Shown in pieces: positions 34,456 through 44,744 of a DNA stretch of 64,000 nt. The notes under the pieces were generated by a model. It searched no databases and was not told the origin of the DNA. It saw only the letters and a program-made list of their open reading frames with translations. The stretch is from Pisolithus tinctorius (Eukaryota > Basidiomycota > Agaricomycetes > Boletales > Pisolithaceae), in NCBI GenBank assembly GCA_024663395.1, contig JANFAH010000003.1, positions 2,976,001 through 3,040,000 on the forward strand, in the 5' to 3' direction. Both the position numbers and the translations under genes were made by a program. The stretch's first letter is position 1, and every line of letters starts with the position of its first letter.

Positions 34456-36928
34456 ATGATAGCCAGGCTAACTCAAAATGTTTCTCGGAAGCTTCTCAGG
34501 CCTTCGTTTCGCTCCAGGGTCTGCCGGAGTAATATTGCGGTCCGCAAGTCGTCAACGCTGACACCAATTATACCGCCTTCACCAGACGACTTTGATCTGG
34601 TGTCTCTCTTCGATCAGCCTCAGTGCAGCCACAGGACGCGACCAGTCTCCGTGACTGGGATATTCCAGCATACGCATTTGACGACGCCTTCAGCTTTCAC
34701 CGCGTTAGCTGACTCAACCTTGGTACGCGCCCAGCTACTGACGGCACGCATTCTGCGCGCCGCACAGTCGCGAGGCGAGCTTTTCAAGGTCGTCAAAAAC
34801 CTAGACAGGCTCAGCGATTTACTTTGTGGCGTCATTGACCTTGCTGAGCTCCTCCGAAATGCCCATCCCGATCCACAATGGGTGCAGTCCGCTAACGACA
34901 GTTACGAGAAGCTGTGCGAGTACATGAACGTGCTGAACACAAATGTTGGCTTGTATGAGGCGAGTGGGTCCTTAGCACTGTAAGCTTGTCGCTTACAATG
35001 CATTCAGATCCTTGACGTGGTGCTGCACGACCCTGAAATCGTCAAGTCACTCGGCCCGGAGGCCTATCAGACTGCGCTTATATTTTGGCGTGACTTTGAG
35101 AAGTCGGCCATACGATTGCCACCGGAAAGCAGAGAGAAGTTCGTATCCCTCTCCTCTGAAATCCTATCCCTTGGACACGAATTCGTCAATCAGGCTTCCG
35201 CTCCAAGGCCGGCCGCATTAATTGACGCGTCAGAACTAGAGGGTCTGAAGGATACTGGCATGGGCGCCAGGCTTCAACGACAAGCTTCTTCCACGCAAAA
35301 GAGTTTACTGGTGTATCCCGGATCTCACCAGGCTTATATGATCATGAGATCCGCGCCGTTAGAATCGCCGCGCAAAAAGCTATACGTGGCTGCGCATTCA
35401 AGTACGCCTCGGCAGATTGAATGCTTGGAGAGGCTTTTGCGCGCACGAGCTGAGTTGGCATGCTTAGTTGGTTGGGATAGTTATGCTGGTATGGTTCTTC
35501 ATGACAAGATGGCCAAGACTCCGGGTGGGTGATTCAGTGGACTGACGGTCAGTTTATTCCTAAACCTTGGAATTGTCATTGCAGAGAACGTGAACTACTT
35601 CCTGGACACGTTTTTAGATCGGACGGCTGTCCATGCGCAGGAAGCTTTACATGCTCTGAGGCTCCGCAAGCAAGCCCATCTCAAGACTACGTCATTGCCC
35701 GTCATTCAAGCTTGGGATAGATCGTACTACTGTCCTCCGGAACCTCCAGAGCCGCCGATTCCACTTCCTCCACTCTCCCTTGGACGGGTTTTTATGGGCC
35801 TGTCACGCCTGTTCAAGCATCTATACGGTATATGGCTGCGGCCGTCAGAGGTTCTTCCTGGTGAAGTCTGGCATCCGGATGTGCGCAAAGTAGAGGTTGT
35901 AGATGAGGAACATGGGGTCATTGGCTGGATATATGCCGATCTTTTTGCGCGAAACGGAAAAGCGTGTGGGGCTGCCCATTATACGGTGAGGTGTTCACGG
36001 CGCACTGACGACGATGACGAAGCAGGTGATCTTAGAATGAGCGGTGTGGAGGAGGGACTGCTGGAGGCCTCACAAAGCTTTGAGCTCGTGAAGCGACATA
36101 GGCTACTTGGTGTCCAAGGAGAATACCAGCTTCCTCTTGTCGTGCTACTATGCGAATTTAGTCGACCTTCAGTTCACTCTGGACCAACTATTCTCGAGTG
36201 GCACGAGGTGCAGACTCTTTTCCATGAAATGGGCCACGCCATGCACTGTGAGCTCTTGTATCAGGGTGTGTACGATTTCTAATGCAGTTTTGTCCCGTGT
36301 AGCAATGATCGGCCGCACCGAGTACCACAATGTGTCAGGCACCCGTTGCGCGACTGATTTCGTCGAGCTGCCATCCATTCTCATGGAACACTTCCTCAGT
36401 TCACCAACCGTGCTCTCACTTTTCGATACCAACGGCTTCTCGACGGATAGCCAAACTGGTAACAATCATCGGGATCCATGCCACTTCATTGACACGCACA
36501 GTAGTGTATTGCTTTCGGTGCTCGATCAAATATACCACTCCCCATTGGCTTTAGATTCCGAATTCGACTCTACTGCGGTCCTTGCGTACTTAACCAATAC
36601 GCGTGGCTTGATTCCACACACGCCAGGGACTTCCTTCCAGACGCAATTTGGCCATCTTTTTGGTTATGGGGCAACGTATTACTCGTACCTCTTCGACCGC
36701 GCGATTGCATCGTATGTATGGCGGCACATATTTTCGTCAAGTCCTGTCGAGCGGGAACTGGGAGAAAGGTACAAGCGAGAAGTATTGTCTTACGGAGGTG
36801 GAAAAAATCCCTGGCTTATGCTAAGCGCATTGCTCAAGATGCCGGCGTTGGAAGGTGGGGATGCAGCAGCTATGCGGACTGTTGGTCGATGGGGGATAGA
36901 TGATAGTAGTGTTTCCAGCCGCCATTAA
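34456..36928 (+). CDS. MIP: Mitochondrial intermediate peptidase (MIP/Oct1)
   Basis: Four exons (34456-34959, 35008-35524, 35585-36247, 36303-36928) give 769 residues, the normal size for MIP. The N-terminus ([20 protein letters not shown]) is a mitochondrial presequence. The catalytic zinc motif HEMGHAMH is at about residue 553, just before the last intron. The junction there restores [20 protein letters not shown]. Oct1 removes an octapeptide from a subset of imported matrix proteins after the main processing peptidase. In Agaricomycetes MIP is the classic marker gene next to the A mating locus, and here it lies 335 bp from HD1, tail to tail. Intron 1 (34960-35007) starts GCGAGT and must be a GC-AG intron to keep the frame (LYE to ILDVV). 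Confidence 0.97.
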
Positions 36929-37263
36929 TGTTATTAGGATCCTAGAACTATCCGCAGGAGTTTTACGCCAACGCTCAATGATGAACGACCAAATTCAACC
37001 GTGGTCGTGAAGTCGAAGTGCTGCAACCAGGAGGTTGTAGGGTTGGTGCTCGGCAAAAGTTAGGGGACACATGAGCGGTGTAAAACCGTCGGTTGGACAG
37101 ACCACGCCTCGAACGAATATCATGGCATAATTGCTTTATAGGTACAATTTGAGAGATACATATAAGAAACATGGATTACAAATGCGGGAAAAACAAGTGG
37201 AGCAGTAACAGGATGGCAATCAATGACGTATATTTATGAATAAAGATAGTGAGAGTTGCGTTG
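36929..37263. other. Intergenic region between convergent MIP and HD1
   Basis: No coding unit is seen in this 335-bp shared 3' region. It marks the border between the conserved flank and the mating-type-specific DNA. Confidence 0.4.
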
Positions 37264-39218
37264 TCAAGCACCAACAGGTAAGCCAATATCCCCGAGGACA
37301 AGGGCCACCTGGCCTAACCGGCTGTCTTTTGCAGGCTGTGACACCGAGAGGTCAGGGAATTCGAAAAAATTCGGCTCAAAAGGCGCATGGGTACCGACAC
37401 TCTCTGGCTGAGGGGTGGATTCGCAAAATGTTACCCAGTCGTCAAGAAAAGATACACCTTCCACGGACGACGTTCCGTTGGGCAGCGCAAATTGGTGCTC
37501 CGGAGAGAGATGGGGGGCGGATGAACGTATCTTCAGCAATGCATCTTCGCAAGCCTCATTTCCGAGGGGTAAGAAAAGGTCGTCGAAGACACTGAAGTCG
37601 CCACTACATTCCTGTACATCTTGTAGCACAGCCTCAGGAAACGTCGGTGGTGAATGCATCACTGATATTTCATGAGCAAAGATAGGTGGGAATGACACCA
37701 ATACTCACAATGGGTGTCGCTTGGAACCGAAGCTGAAGGTATCGAATATCCACCAAACAGAACTTCCCATTGCGTGGAGGGGTCAAGATCCGAGCATTCG
37801 ACAGGAGCAGGAAGGTCAAAAAGTGTTTGAAAGTTCGTTTGGAACCAATCCTCGATATCACTTTCATTCGATATTGTTATTCTTGGAAGCGGATCGGAGA
37901 CCGCCTGGGACCGAAGCGTAACAGGTAAACCGTGCGGACGTTTGGGAACGTTGCGCTCAGCACCTTCAGAGAGCCGGCGCTTGCGAGAACGAGGCAGTGC
38001 GCGGATAGCTTCTGTCTCTGACGAAGTGGTTCCTTCGTCGGACGAAGGGGACGGAGGTTCGCTTGCATTAATACTTGGGTTTCGAGAAGGCCGAGTACTG
38101 GGTCAATTTTAGTTCAGCGAAGTGTCAATCACAATGTGTTACGTGCCATAAACGTTTCGGGCGTTCAGTGCGAACAGCACACTCACTATCCGGTATATTG
38201 GCTCTACGTTTTCGGCCCGCTAAGACGAGTGGGGCGACATCTTGATCTTCATCATCGCTTTCATCTGAGAACGAAGGGACAAGAGTAGGGATGGCAGACG
38301 CTGGAGGCGGCGAGGATGAAAATGGAGAAGGGTATATAGTTGTTTCGGAGCGCTGGTCCTCGTGATACGTATGTATCTCTGCCTGTCTTCCAAACATTTC
38401 TTGCTGACAGCTGCCTTCCGTGGTCAGTGTCCGTGTGCCACACTCCACCGTATCGTTCACAACAGCATCACGATCTATCGCAGTGGCGTGCTTGGTGAAC
38501 GAATACAGCCCCTCAGCGTTCGCCTTGACAGTCACGAAAGCCTCGATTATAGCTGCAGGCAGCGGACGCACTGGATCTGGTCGGACGAGAGCGCGGTATG
38601 CAGCGTCCACGGCGTCGGCTCTGCAATTGCGGAATTGCTCGCGACACAGGGATGTCCAGCCAATGCGACGCCGTGCACCTATGAACCACGAATTAACTGA
38701 ATTCGGTGAACAACAACAGGCTTCGGCGACAGAAGCTTTAAATTGCGGTGAGGGATATGGGTTATGAATATGCTCGAGCAGCCACTTGGACGTTGTCGCG
38801 ATGAAAGGAACGCATCTTTGAATCACTTTGGTCAACAACCAGAATTCGTGACCGGAGTGTTAAGGTGTCATGAAACAAACCTCTCTTCGGCTGATTGAAC
38901 TGGCGAAGTTGACGACGCAGAAGCTGGGCATAGTCCTGCCAAAAATCCCTTTCCACTTCTTGCGAACCCCGCCCTAAGAGAGTCCTGCGTCTGTTTTAAA
39001 TCAAGGTAACATTGCGAAACAGTAGAAATGCGCGATGCCACAACATGCGCCAATGCAAGTGTGTCCTGCGTAAGAATACCTTGTGCGTTCATGTCGGAAA
39101 TGTCGACCTGTAATTTCGACCATGTAGAATGGAACGGCAACAAGAGATTTTCATCGGATAAAGCAGACAAGAGACCTCCTTGAGCATCGATGAGTCGCTG
39201 GCGTATTTCCGCATCCAT
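37264..39218 (-). CDS. HD1: HD1 homeodomain mating-type protein (A locus)
   Basis: Four exons on the minus strand (38881-39218, 38147-38815, 37709-38097, 37264-37661) give about 597 residues. The start MDAEIRQRLIDAQ opens the variable N-terminal specificity region. The homeodomain is at about residues 113-170 and is TALE-like: KWLLEHIHNPYPS, then SPNSVNSWFIGARRRIGW, followed by the HD1-typical REQFRNCRADAVDAAYRALV. Downstream are basic nuclear-localisation-like runs (AGRKRRAN, RSRKRRLSE) and a long acidic/proline-rich C-terminus. HD1 from one allele pairs with HD2 from another to form the transcription factor that controls dikaryon development. Exon 2 may end at 38147 (GC donor, 49-nt intron) or 38183 (GT donor, 85-nt intron); the nearest GT donor (38141) breaks the frame. 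Confidence 0.92.
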
Positions 39219-39456
39219 AGTTGAGAATAAGTGATTGATGACGGTCACCGACGGCAAGCTAGCAATTTGAGAATCTTGGACAATGCGGAGTCCTAAGCGC
39301 AACTCAGACTTAAGGGTTACGTAAGTACATCATGCCTTTGTGTGTGGGAAACTTTTGACATCTTTGCCTCGAGATTTTCAAGTTCCGCATTGTCCCTCCC
39401 AGCCAATAACTAGACAAGATATCAGTTGGCAAATATCCCCAACCGCCGGACTCACC
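39219..39456. promoter_or_regulatory. Divergent HD1/HD2 promoter
   Basis: The 238 bp between the two HD start codons must hold both promoters. A 12-bp core occurs once near each gene, as TCCGCATTGTCC when read in the direction of transcription: on the minus strand at 39278-39289 and on the plus strand at 39384-39395. The copies end about 60 bp before the HD1 start codon and about 62 bp before the HD2 start codon. This is a mirror-symmetric arrangement. Confidence 0.6.
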
Positions 39457-41264
39457 ATGGATTCAATCCTTCAGCGCATTTTGAGCTGTTCCAAGGAATA
39501 CCTAGGACGAATTCCGCCTTCTAAACACTTTACACCGCAAGCAAATGAACGGAATCCCTCTATTTCACTACCTGAACCACCATCTCTGCTATCGGCCTTG
39601 GTTAACGTTGGTGCACCGATCGCGTTGGCAGAGGAGATGCAACGCGCCTACCAACAGCGTGCCACCGAACTTAAGCAGCGGTACGAAACCGCAGCGATTC
39701 AACTGACGCTTGCCCTATCGCAATGCCCTGGGTCGTCTACATCTACATCTCCCCAGTCCAAACTCTTCGCCACCTTCAAAGAATTATATACTAGAAAACT
39801 GGAAGACTGGCGGAGAGATTGTCTGTCGCTATATAAGAGGCGTGCCGCTATCAGTATTAGTCAACGAGATGGCTCACAGCGTGGTAGGGGCACGCAAACG
39901 ACGTTTAATATTGTGGGTTATCTATTCTTCACCATCTCAGTGGTTCTTACTTAGACGTAAACTTAGGATTATGTTCCTCTACTGGAACATTTCTTTGAAG
40001 AGAATCCCTTTCCTTCTCATGGGGAAAAAGTCTTACTCGCTAATAAGTCCGGTATGACTTACCGGCAGATTCACGTTTGGGTTAGTTCCTTGATTGGGTG
40101 TTGGTTCAGTTCTGACCCAACTTTCTGTCGTTGCCAAACTAGTTTCAAAACAAACGTACTCGTTCTAGAAAGGACCGTAGGAAAACCGTTTCAAACGGTG
40201 CAACATTTCCTATAGACTCGCGATGCCATGGGACTAAACAGTATATGAAGCGGAAAGACACTCGCACGGGGCAATCACTGCCTTGGGATGAGACTGTAGT
40301 GAGTAGGTTCGTGCGCTTATAACCCGCCGTATCTGATTATAATGAGGTGCCTTTTAAGGTCCAAAACCCATTGGATGCTCCTGCGTCCCCCCATGCCATT
40401 CCTTTGATATACCCCCCTTCACCTCGACACAAGCACATTCCAGAAAATAGCCTACTGCAATCTCACTTGCTACCCTGGCGCAGGCGACCCTCCGTCGTGT
40501 GCTCGCCGTCACTAGCAGCTACTAGTGTGTTGGACCTCATAGAGATGTTCTCAAAGTTGAATATTCGAGACGATCAACGCCGGCCTATGCACTCAATTCA
40601 CATACCGGAAATTGGTGCTGCAGTCGCGTCGATTACAGTTAAACCATTCTCAGCACCACTATTTGCATTCTGCGGGCCTGTCTCATTCGTTACCAAAGCC
40701 GCACTCGATCCTCTTCCCACTGTGCCTGCCCCTCGTACACCTTTGCATCCCTTCCGGGCACCTAGTCCAGGGGCTCAACCTGTCACGTTGATACCCTCTA
40801 ATATCCGAAAGGCGTCCAAAACCGGGCGAAAAGTTGCTCCTTTACCCAGAAGGATACCACAGGTTTCGATCAAAAGCAAACAAAATCTAATGCGCTCAAT
40901 TCCGGATTACTCGAGCTATCGGTCTCTTTCATCCGGTTCCTCTGCGCGATCTTCATCCCCCGAGTTGAGCCTATCGGTTGCCACGACGCCGGAAGTCGGT
41001 TCGCCCTTCCCGCTATCTCTCTCAGACGAGTCACCCCCTGTTCAAGAGTCTCATCTTCCGACTGACCATGGTGTTTTTGGCGGTCTTGCTGCAGATCGTC
41101 TCTCGGGGGAACTCTGGCTTAATCCCTCATCCGCATCTAATCCTACTCCCCATACAATTCCGGAAATTTCGGTATCGCAGGCCACTTCCAGTACCATCAT
41201 GAGAGCGATGCGGAAGGCAGCCCCGCCATCGCATGCTAGACTTCCCCTATGCGTTGGGTCTTGA
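39457..41264 (+). CDS. HD2: HD2 homeodomain mating-type protein (A locus)
   Basis: Four exons (39457-39912, 39967-40080, 40143-40298, 40347-41264) with introns of 54, 62 and 48 nt give 547 residues. Residues 1-140 form a helical N-terminus (EEMQRAYQQRATELKQRYET), the HD1-recognition region in this family. The homeodomain spans about residues 150-207, from FNIDYVPLLEHFFEENPFPS to the canonical recognition helix TYRQIHVWFQNKRTRSRK. An intron falls exactly between the W and F of WFQNKR. The C-terminal 300 residues are P/S-rich and probably disordered. HD2 supplies the strong DNA-binding homeodomain of the HD1-HD2 heterodimer. The stop is followed by 804 bp before the beta-flanking gene. Confidence 0.95.
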
Positions 41265-42068
41265 TGATCATACCCACATCTTTCAATTATTTATAGCGTA
41301 ATAAGTAATAGTTACTGTTGTATCCTGTATCTGCTGACGTATTTGCTGTCTTGTACTCCATTTCCTGTCATCTAGCGCTATTCTTGTGATTGCATCGCCT
41401 GTCCGTTACCCCTGCCATGGTTGCCAACCGCAGAATTCAGGTTTTCCTGTGTCATGAGGTCATTTCGAATTCTGGAACCTTGAATGTACATTTTATGAAA
41501 CATTTTACTGGCACATAATTCGCAACATAATCACTAATCACTGGGTAGCAAATTATCTGCAAAGAGGCCACGTTACGCTCAGATGCCCTAGACTCATGCA
41601 AGTTATGCCTTACATACATATGCCGTCCAAATTATTGGCTGTGTAAATAAGTGACTAGATGCTACTTAAACCTCGTTGAAAGTATAATACTTCTTTCCAA
41701 TGAATTCATTTGCCAGTAGGGAGTTTGTAAGAGTCACCTACCACAGAGCACGTACACACCGAGCCAACTTGGAAATGGAACGGCACCGATTATAACCACT
41801 ATCCGAAACCTCCATCAATGTCAGCGAAAAATCCCCCAGATCACGCACCGCAAATACTGTTCCGTGCCTGATCTCTCGCGCGCTTGAGCTGTCCACCTTT
41901 CGAGTATCGCTTCTTTCAATTGGCCTGCATAATTTTGATGATCCTGTTCGCGGAACTTCGTCTTGATTCCTCATCACCAGTTACATACATTTCTAATATC
42001 ACAAGGTAATTTCGAACTTGACGGTGAACATATACGTATGATTATATCAACGAAGCGCAGCGTTGTTC
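41265..42068. other. AT-rich intergenic stretch between HD2 and the beta-flanking gene
   Basis: About 800 bp, visibly more AT-rich than its neighbours (for example 41280-41330 and 41510-41710), with no supported gene. The ORF at 41738-41977 (-) has no recognisable features. This could be the remains of allele-specific DNA at the edge of the mating locus. It contains the shared 3' region of two convergent genes. Confidence 0.4.
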
Positions 42069-43053
42069 TCACATAAATTTGCTTGCCTGCTAGCCGTCAG
42101 TGACCTGCAGAGTACAACACTCGAATGACTTACAACACCCATTAAGCTTCCTAGTCCACCACTGTTTCCACCGCCAACAGTACCACCGCTGAATTTGGAT
42201 TGAACAAGGAGCTTCATGACAGTCATTGCTGCGCCGTTGACCGCGTCTTGCTTGCTGCCAGAGCTCGCACCCCCACTACTATCAAAAAGCTTGCTTGCTT
42301 CACCCATCGCTAAGCTGATCAACTGGCTCTGGCTGCCTCCACCACTCCCTCCACCGGAAGTGAATGATTTAAGTGCCTATCATCACGTGAGTAGGAGCGT
42401 CTTTCAAGGCCTCGACAAATAGCGGTGGACTTATCCTACCTGCAAAGCAGCCGCGCTGCCCATCGAGCTAGCGCTCAGATTGCTAGCGGACCCTTGATTG
42501 TAGGCCATATTGTGGGCTTCCTGAACACTCGTCTCGTCGACGGGCTCCTCGTGTTCGTCCTGGGTACGACGATGAAAACAGTGGTTGAAAAGAAGAATTC
42601 GGCGACATACTCGGCGCCCCCTGACATGGTTCAACGCAGATGAGAACATGCCGGAGTCGTCAGAGCCACTGTGGCTACTAGCATGCCGGACGACTTCGTC
42701 GTCGTCGACTAGATCGAAATTGATGCGGTGATTGTGACGATCAAGTGATGTGCGGACAGCGGGCGGAACCTACATTCGGGTCTATCGCTCTCAGCTCTAC
42801 GGTGGTGAGGACTGTTGTATTCCTCGCCGCCCGTTCTACGGAAGTCGGCTACATCATTGTCTCAGTCACGATCTGAGCGATCTCGTGAATACAGTGTAGA
42901 ACACTAACACTGAGACCTAGATTGGGATTGAGATTGGGATTGGGATTCCGAGTACGTCTGGTAACCTTGCTTCGCGAGATTGATGAATGTATCCTGGAAT
43001 CGGTAACGTCAATGAGTCGTTTAAGAATTTAGAATTCCGTAAGTGCTCACCAT
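42069..43053 (-). CDS. bfg: Beta-flanking gene (beta-fg) product
   Basis: Seven exons (43051-43053, 42909-42993, 42774-42860, 42611-42708, 42440-42559, 42134-42376, 42069-42086) join in frame to 217 residues. The first exon is just the ATG. The start MDTFINLAKQGYQTYSESQS, the segment DDDEVVRHASSHSG followed by MFSSALNHV, the segment EEPVDETSVQEAHNMAYNQG, and the block LISLAMGEASKLFDSSGGAS with KQDAVNGAAMTVMKLLVQSK all fit beta-fg proteins as I recall them. The end GSLMGVASKFM is also family-like. Function is unknown in the whole family, but the gene conventionally marks one side of the A locus. The second exon contains a short Gln-Ser repeat. The last exon codes only ASKFM. Confidence 0.9.
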
Positions 43054-43482
43054 GGTGAGGGGCGATGGTAGAATCAGAGGACGGGTAACCTCGATTTGTG
43101 ACATCTACCCAGTTATTATACTCATCTAGTCGCACAGCATTATGTCGAAGGCAGGTATATTCCCCTACAAAGAGGGACTCCATTTCACATGCCATGACGT
43201 CTCGGCTGACATTGAAGTTCCATCAGACTTGCAATTCAGAGTCAGACACCTGCTAACGGCTTCCGGCGAACTCCTTGTGACACCCTGCCTAGAACGTGTT
43301 TGGCAGTTTCTTTTCCATATCACCCAAACCAGACTGAAGACTTCTCGAGTGGGGTCAAAATGGGATTGTTGATCATCGATAGTAAGTTATCTCTTTCCTG
43401 TGTATGGACATAGCTACGGGGGTATCTTCCACTCAGATCCCAGCAACATACTTCAGTTATCAATACCTAAACTCGTTCAACC
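43054..43482. other. Intergenic region upstream of beta-fg
   Basis: Holds the beta-fg promoter and the 3' region of the LEA-like gene, both on the minus strand. ORFs at 43142-43372 (+) and 42917-43195 (-) are shadows or random frames. Confidence 0.35.
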
Positions 43483-44418
43483 CTAGGGTTTTGACTCATT
43501 CACATTTGTCGTAGTTATTGGTGGCCCAGAATCGTCGGGGAATGCACCAGGTACTCCCTGTGCTGTGTCGGAAGGTAGGTTCGTTCTTGGACGCTCAGAC
43601 GTCTCAACGGGCGGCGCCGCCATACCCGATCTAGTAGACTCTGTGCCCACGCCCAGATACGATTGTGCAACCTCTCGCACTCTGTCGATGTGTGGCTGGA
43701 CCGTTGCTTGTGCGCAAGCTAAATACTGTTGGCTTGCCCCTACTGCAGAAGACGCCTTTTCTTGCAGTGATGTGAGAGCATCACCGGTCCCCCAGCTCGG
43801 AGAGGTAGGTCCTGGCGCAGAAATCCCCGTCGAAGATCCCATTGAACGTGGCTTCTCTTCCAAAGTTCCATGTAGGGCATTCTGTAGGTGTTCAGTTGCC
43901 ACCCGCATCGCACACCAGGGGGAGCGGACTAACCTTGGCAGAATCGACGATGTTGCTCGCTGTGGTCTTGGCCTGGTCAGCATATTGGCCACCGACATTC
44001 TTGACTGTCTCGATATCCTGCTGTCCTTGTGCAACGGCAGTATTCGTCTTATGCTCGACTTCGTGCTGTAAGACGTCAACACCAGAAACAGGGTCGCCAG
44101 TGACCTCGGGGCCCATTCCCTATAGACAAACAACAATTCACCCATACCCTATTTCGGCAAAGGTGATGCGATTCCTTACCTGTGCGGCTTGAGCAGCTTT
44201 TTCGGCAGCTTCCCTTGCCTGAATTACGTTCCCCCTCACTTCATGTGCGACCGCAGGGTTCGGTGCCATTGCCTGGGCTCCTGCAGCGGTGGTCTCGCGC
44301 TCTGCACGCCTAGAGAAAACAATCGTAAGCAATTGGATGAGGCAAGTGTTGCTGGGTCAGCTCACTCGCTTCCCTCGACACCAAGTACAGGTTGTTCAGT
44401 GCTTGTACGATCAGTCAT
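43483..44418 (-). CDS. LEA-like hydrophilic orphan protein
   Basis: Four exons (44366-44418, 44180-44309, 43934-44119, 43483-43881) with introns of 52-60 nt give 255 residues. The sequence is hydrophilic and rich in A, Q, T, E and K, with long predicted amphipathic helices: EVRGNVIQAREAAEKAAQAA, QDIETVKNVGGQYADQ, AKTTASNIVDSAK and SSAVGASQQYLACAQATVQP. The AKxxA/SNIVDSAK-style phrasing recalls late-embryogenesis-abundant or apolipoprotein-like helices that coat membranes or protect against drying. I do not recognise the family with certainty. It is collinear with beta-fg and glycogenin on the minus strand. There is no signal peptide. Function not assigned. Confidence 0.75.
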
Positions 44419-44744
44419 GGTTGTAAGTGTGTCACAATTCAGCGTTCTATGTTTCCGTTCCCCCCCAGTATTTGCTTATATATGTATATCACCCGCGGGG
44501 ACCGACGTCATCTGTCCTTGCTCCGCACCTTGGCCGTCGACGTCATGGGCTTATGGTTGTTTGGGATGTATCGCTTTTTTGGGAAAACAGTACTACTATT
44601 TGTTGGTTTCCTCATATATACCTGGTGGAAGGAGCGTACAAGTAGAACATGAAGAGACAAGATAAATGCTTGCCGCCAAAGCAAGTGTAGGCGGTAACGT
44701 CACCAAAAGTAGTAGGATCTACACATAGATCGAGAATTCACCCA
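44419..44744. other. Intergenic region upstream of the LEA-like gene
   Basis: Contains the promoter of the LEA-like gene and the 3' end region of glycogenin. ORFs at 44392-44652 (+) overlap in two frames and look like chance frames. Confidence 0.35.

Noticed and set aside
39219..39302. Upstream in-frame ATG extending HD1 (MRLGLRIVQ...)
   Set aside because: HD1 proteins usually start near the MDAEIRQRL-like motif. The extension would run through the mirrored promoter element. It is not fully excluded.
41738..41977. 79-residue minus-strand ORF between HD2 and beta-fg
   Set aside because: No recognisable features and no splice partners; probably chance.
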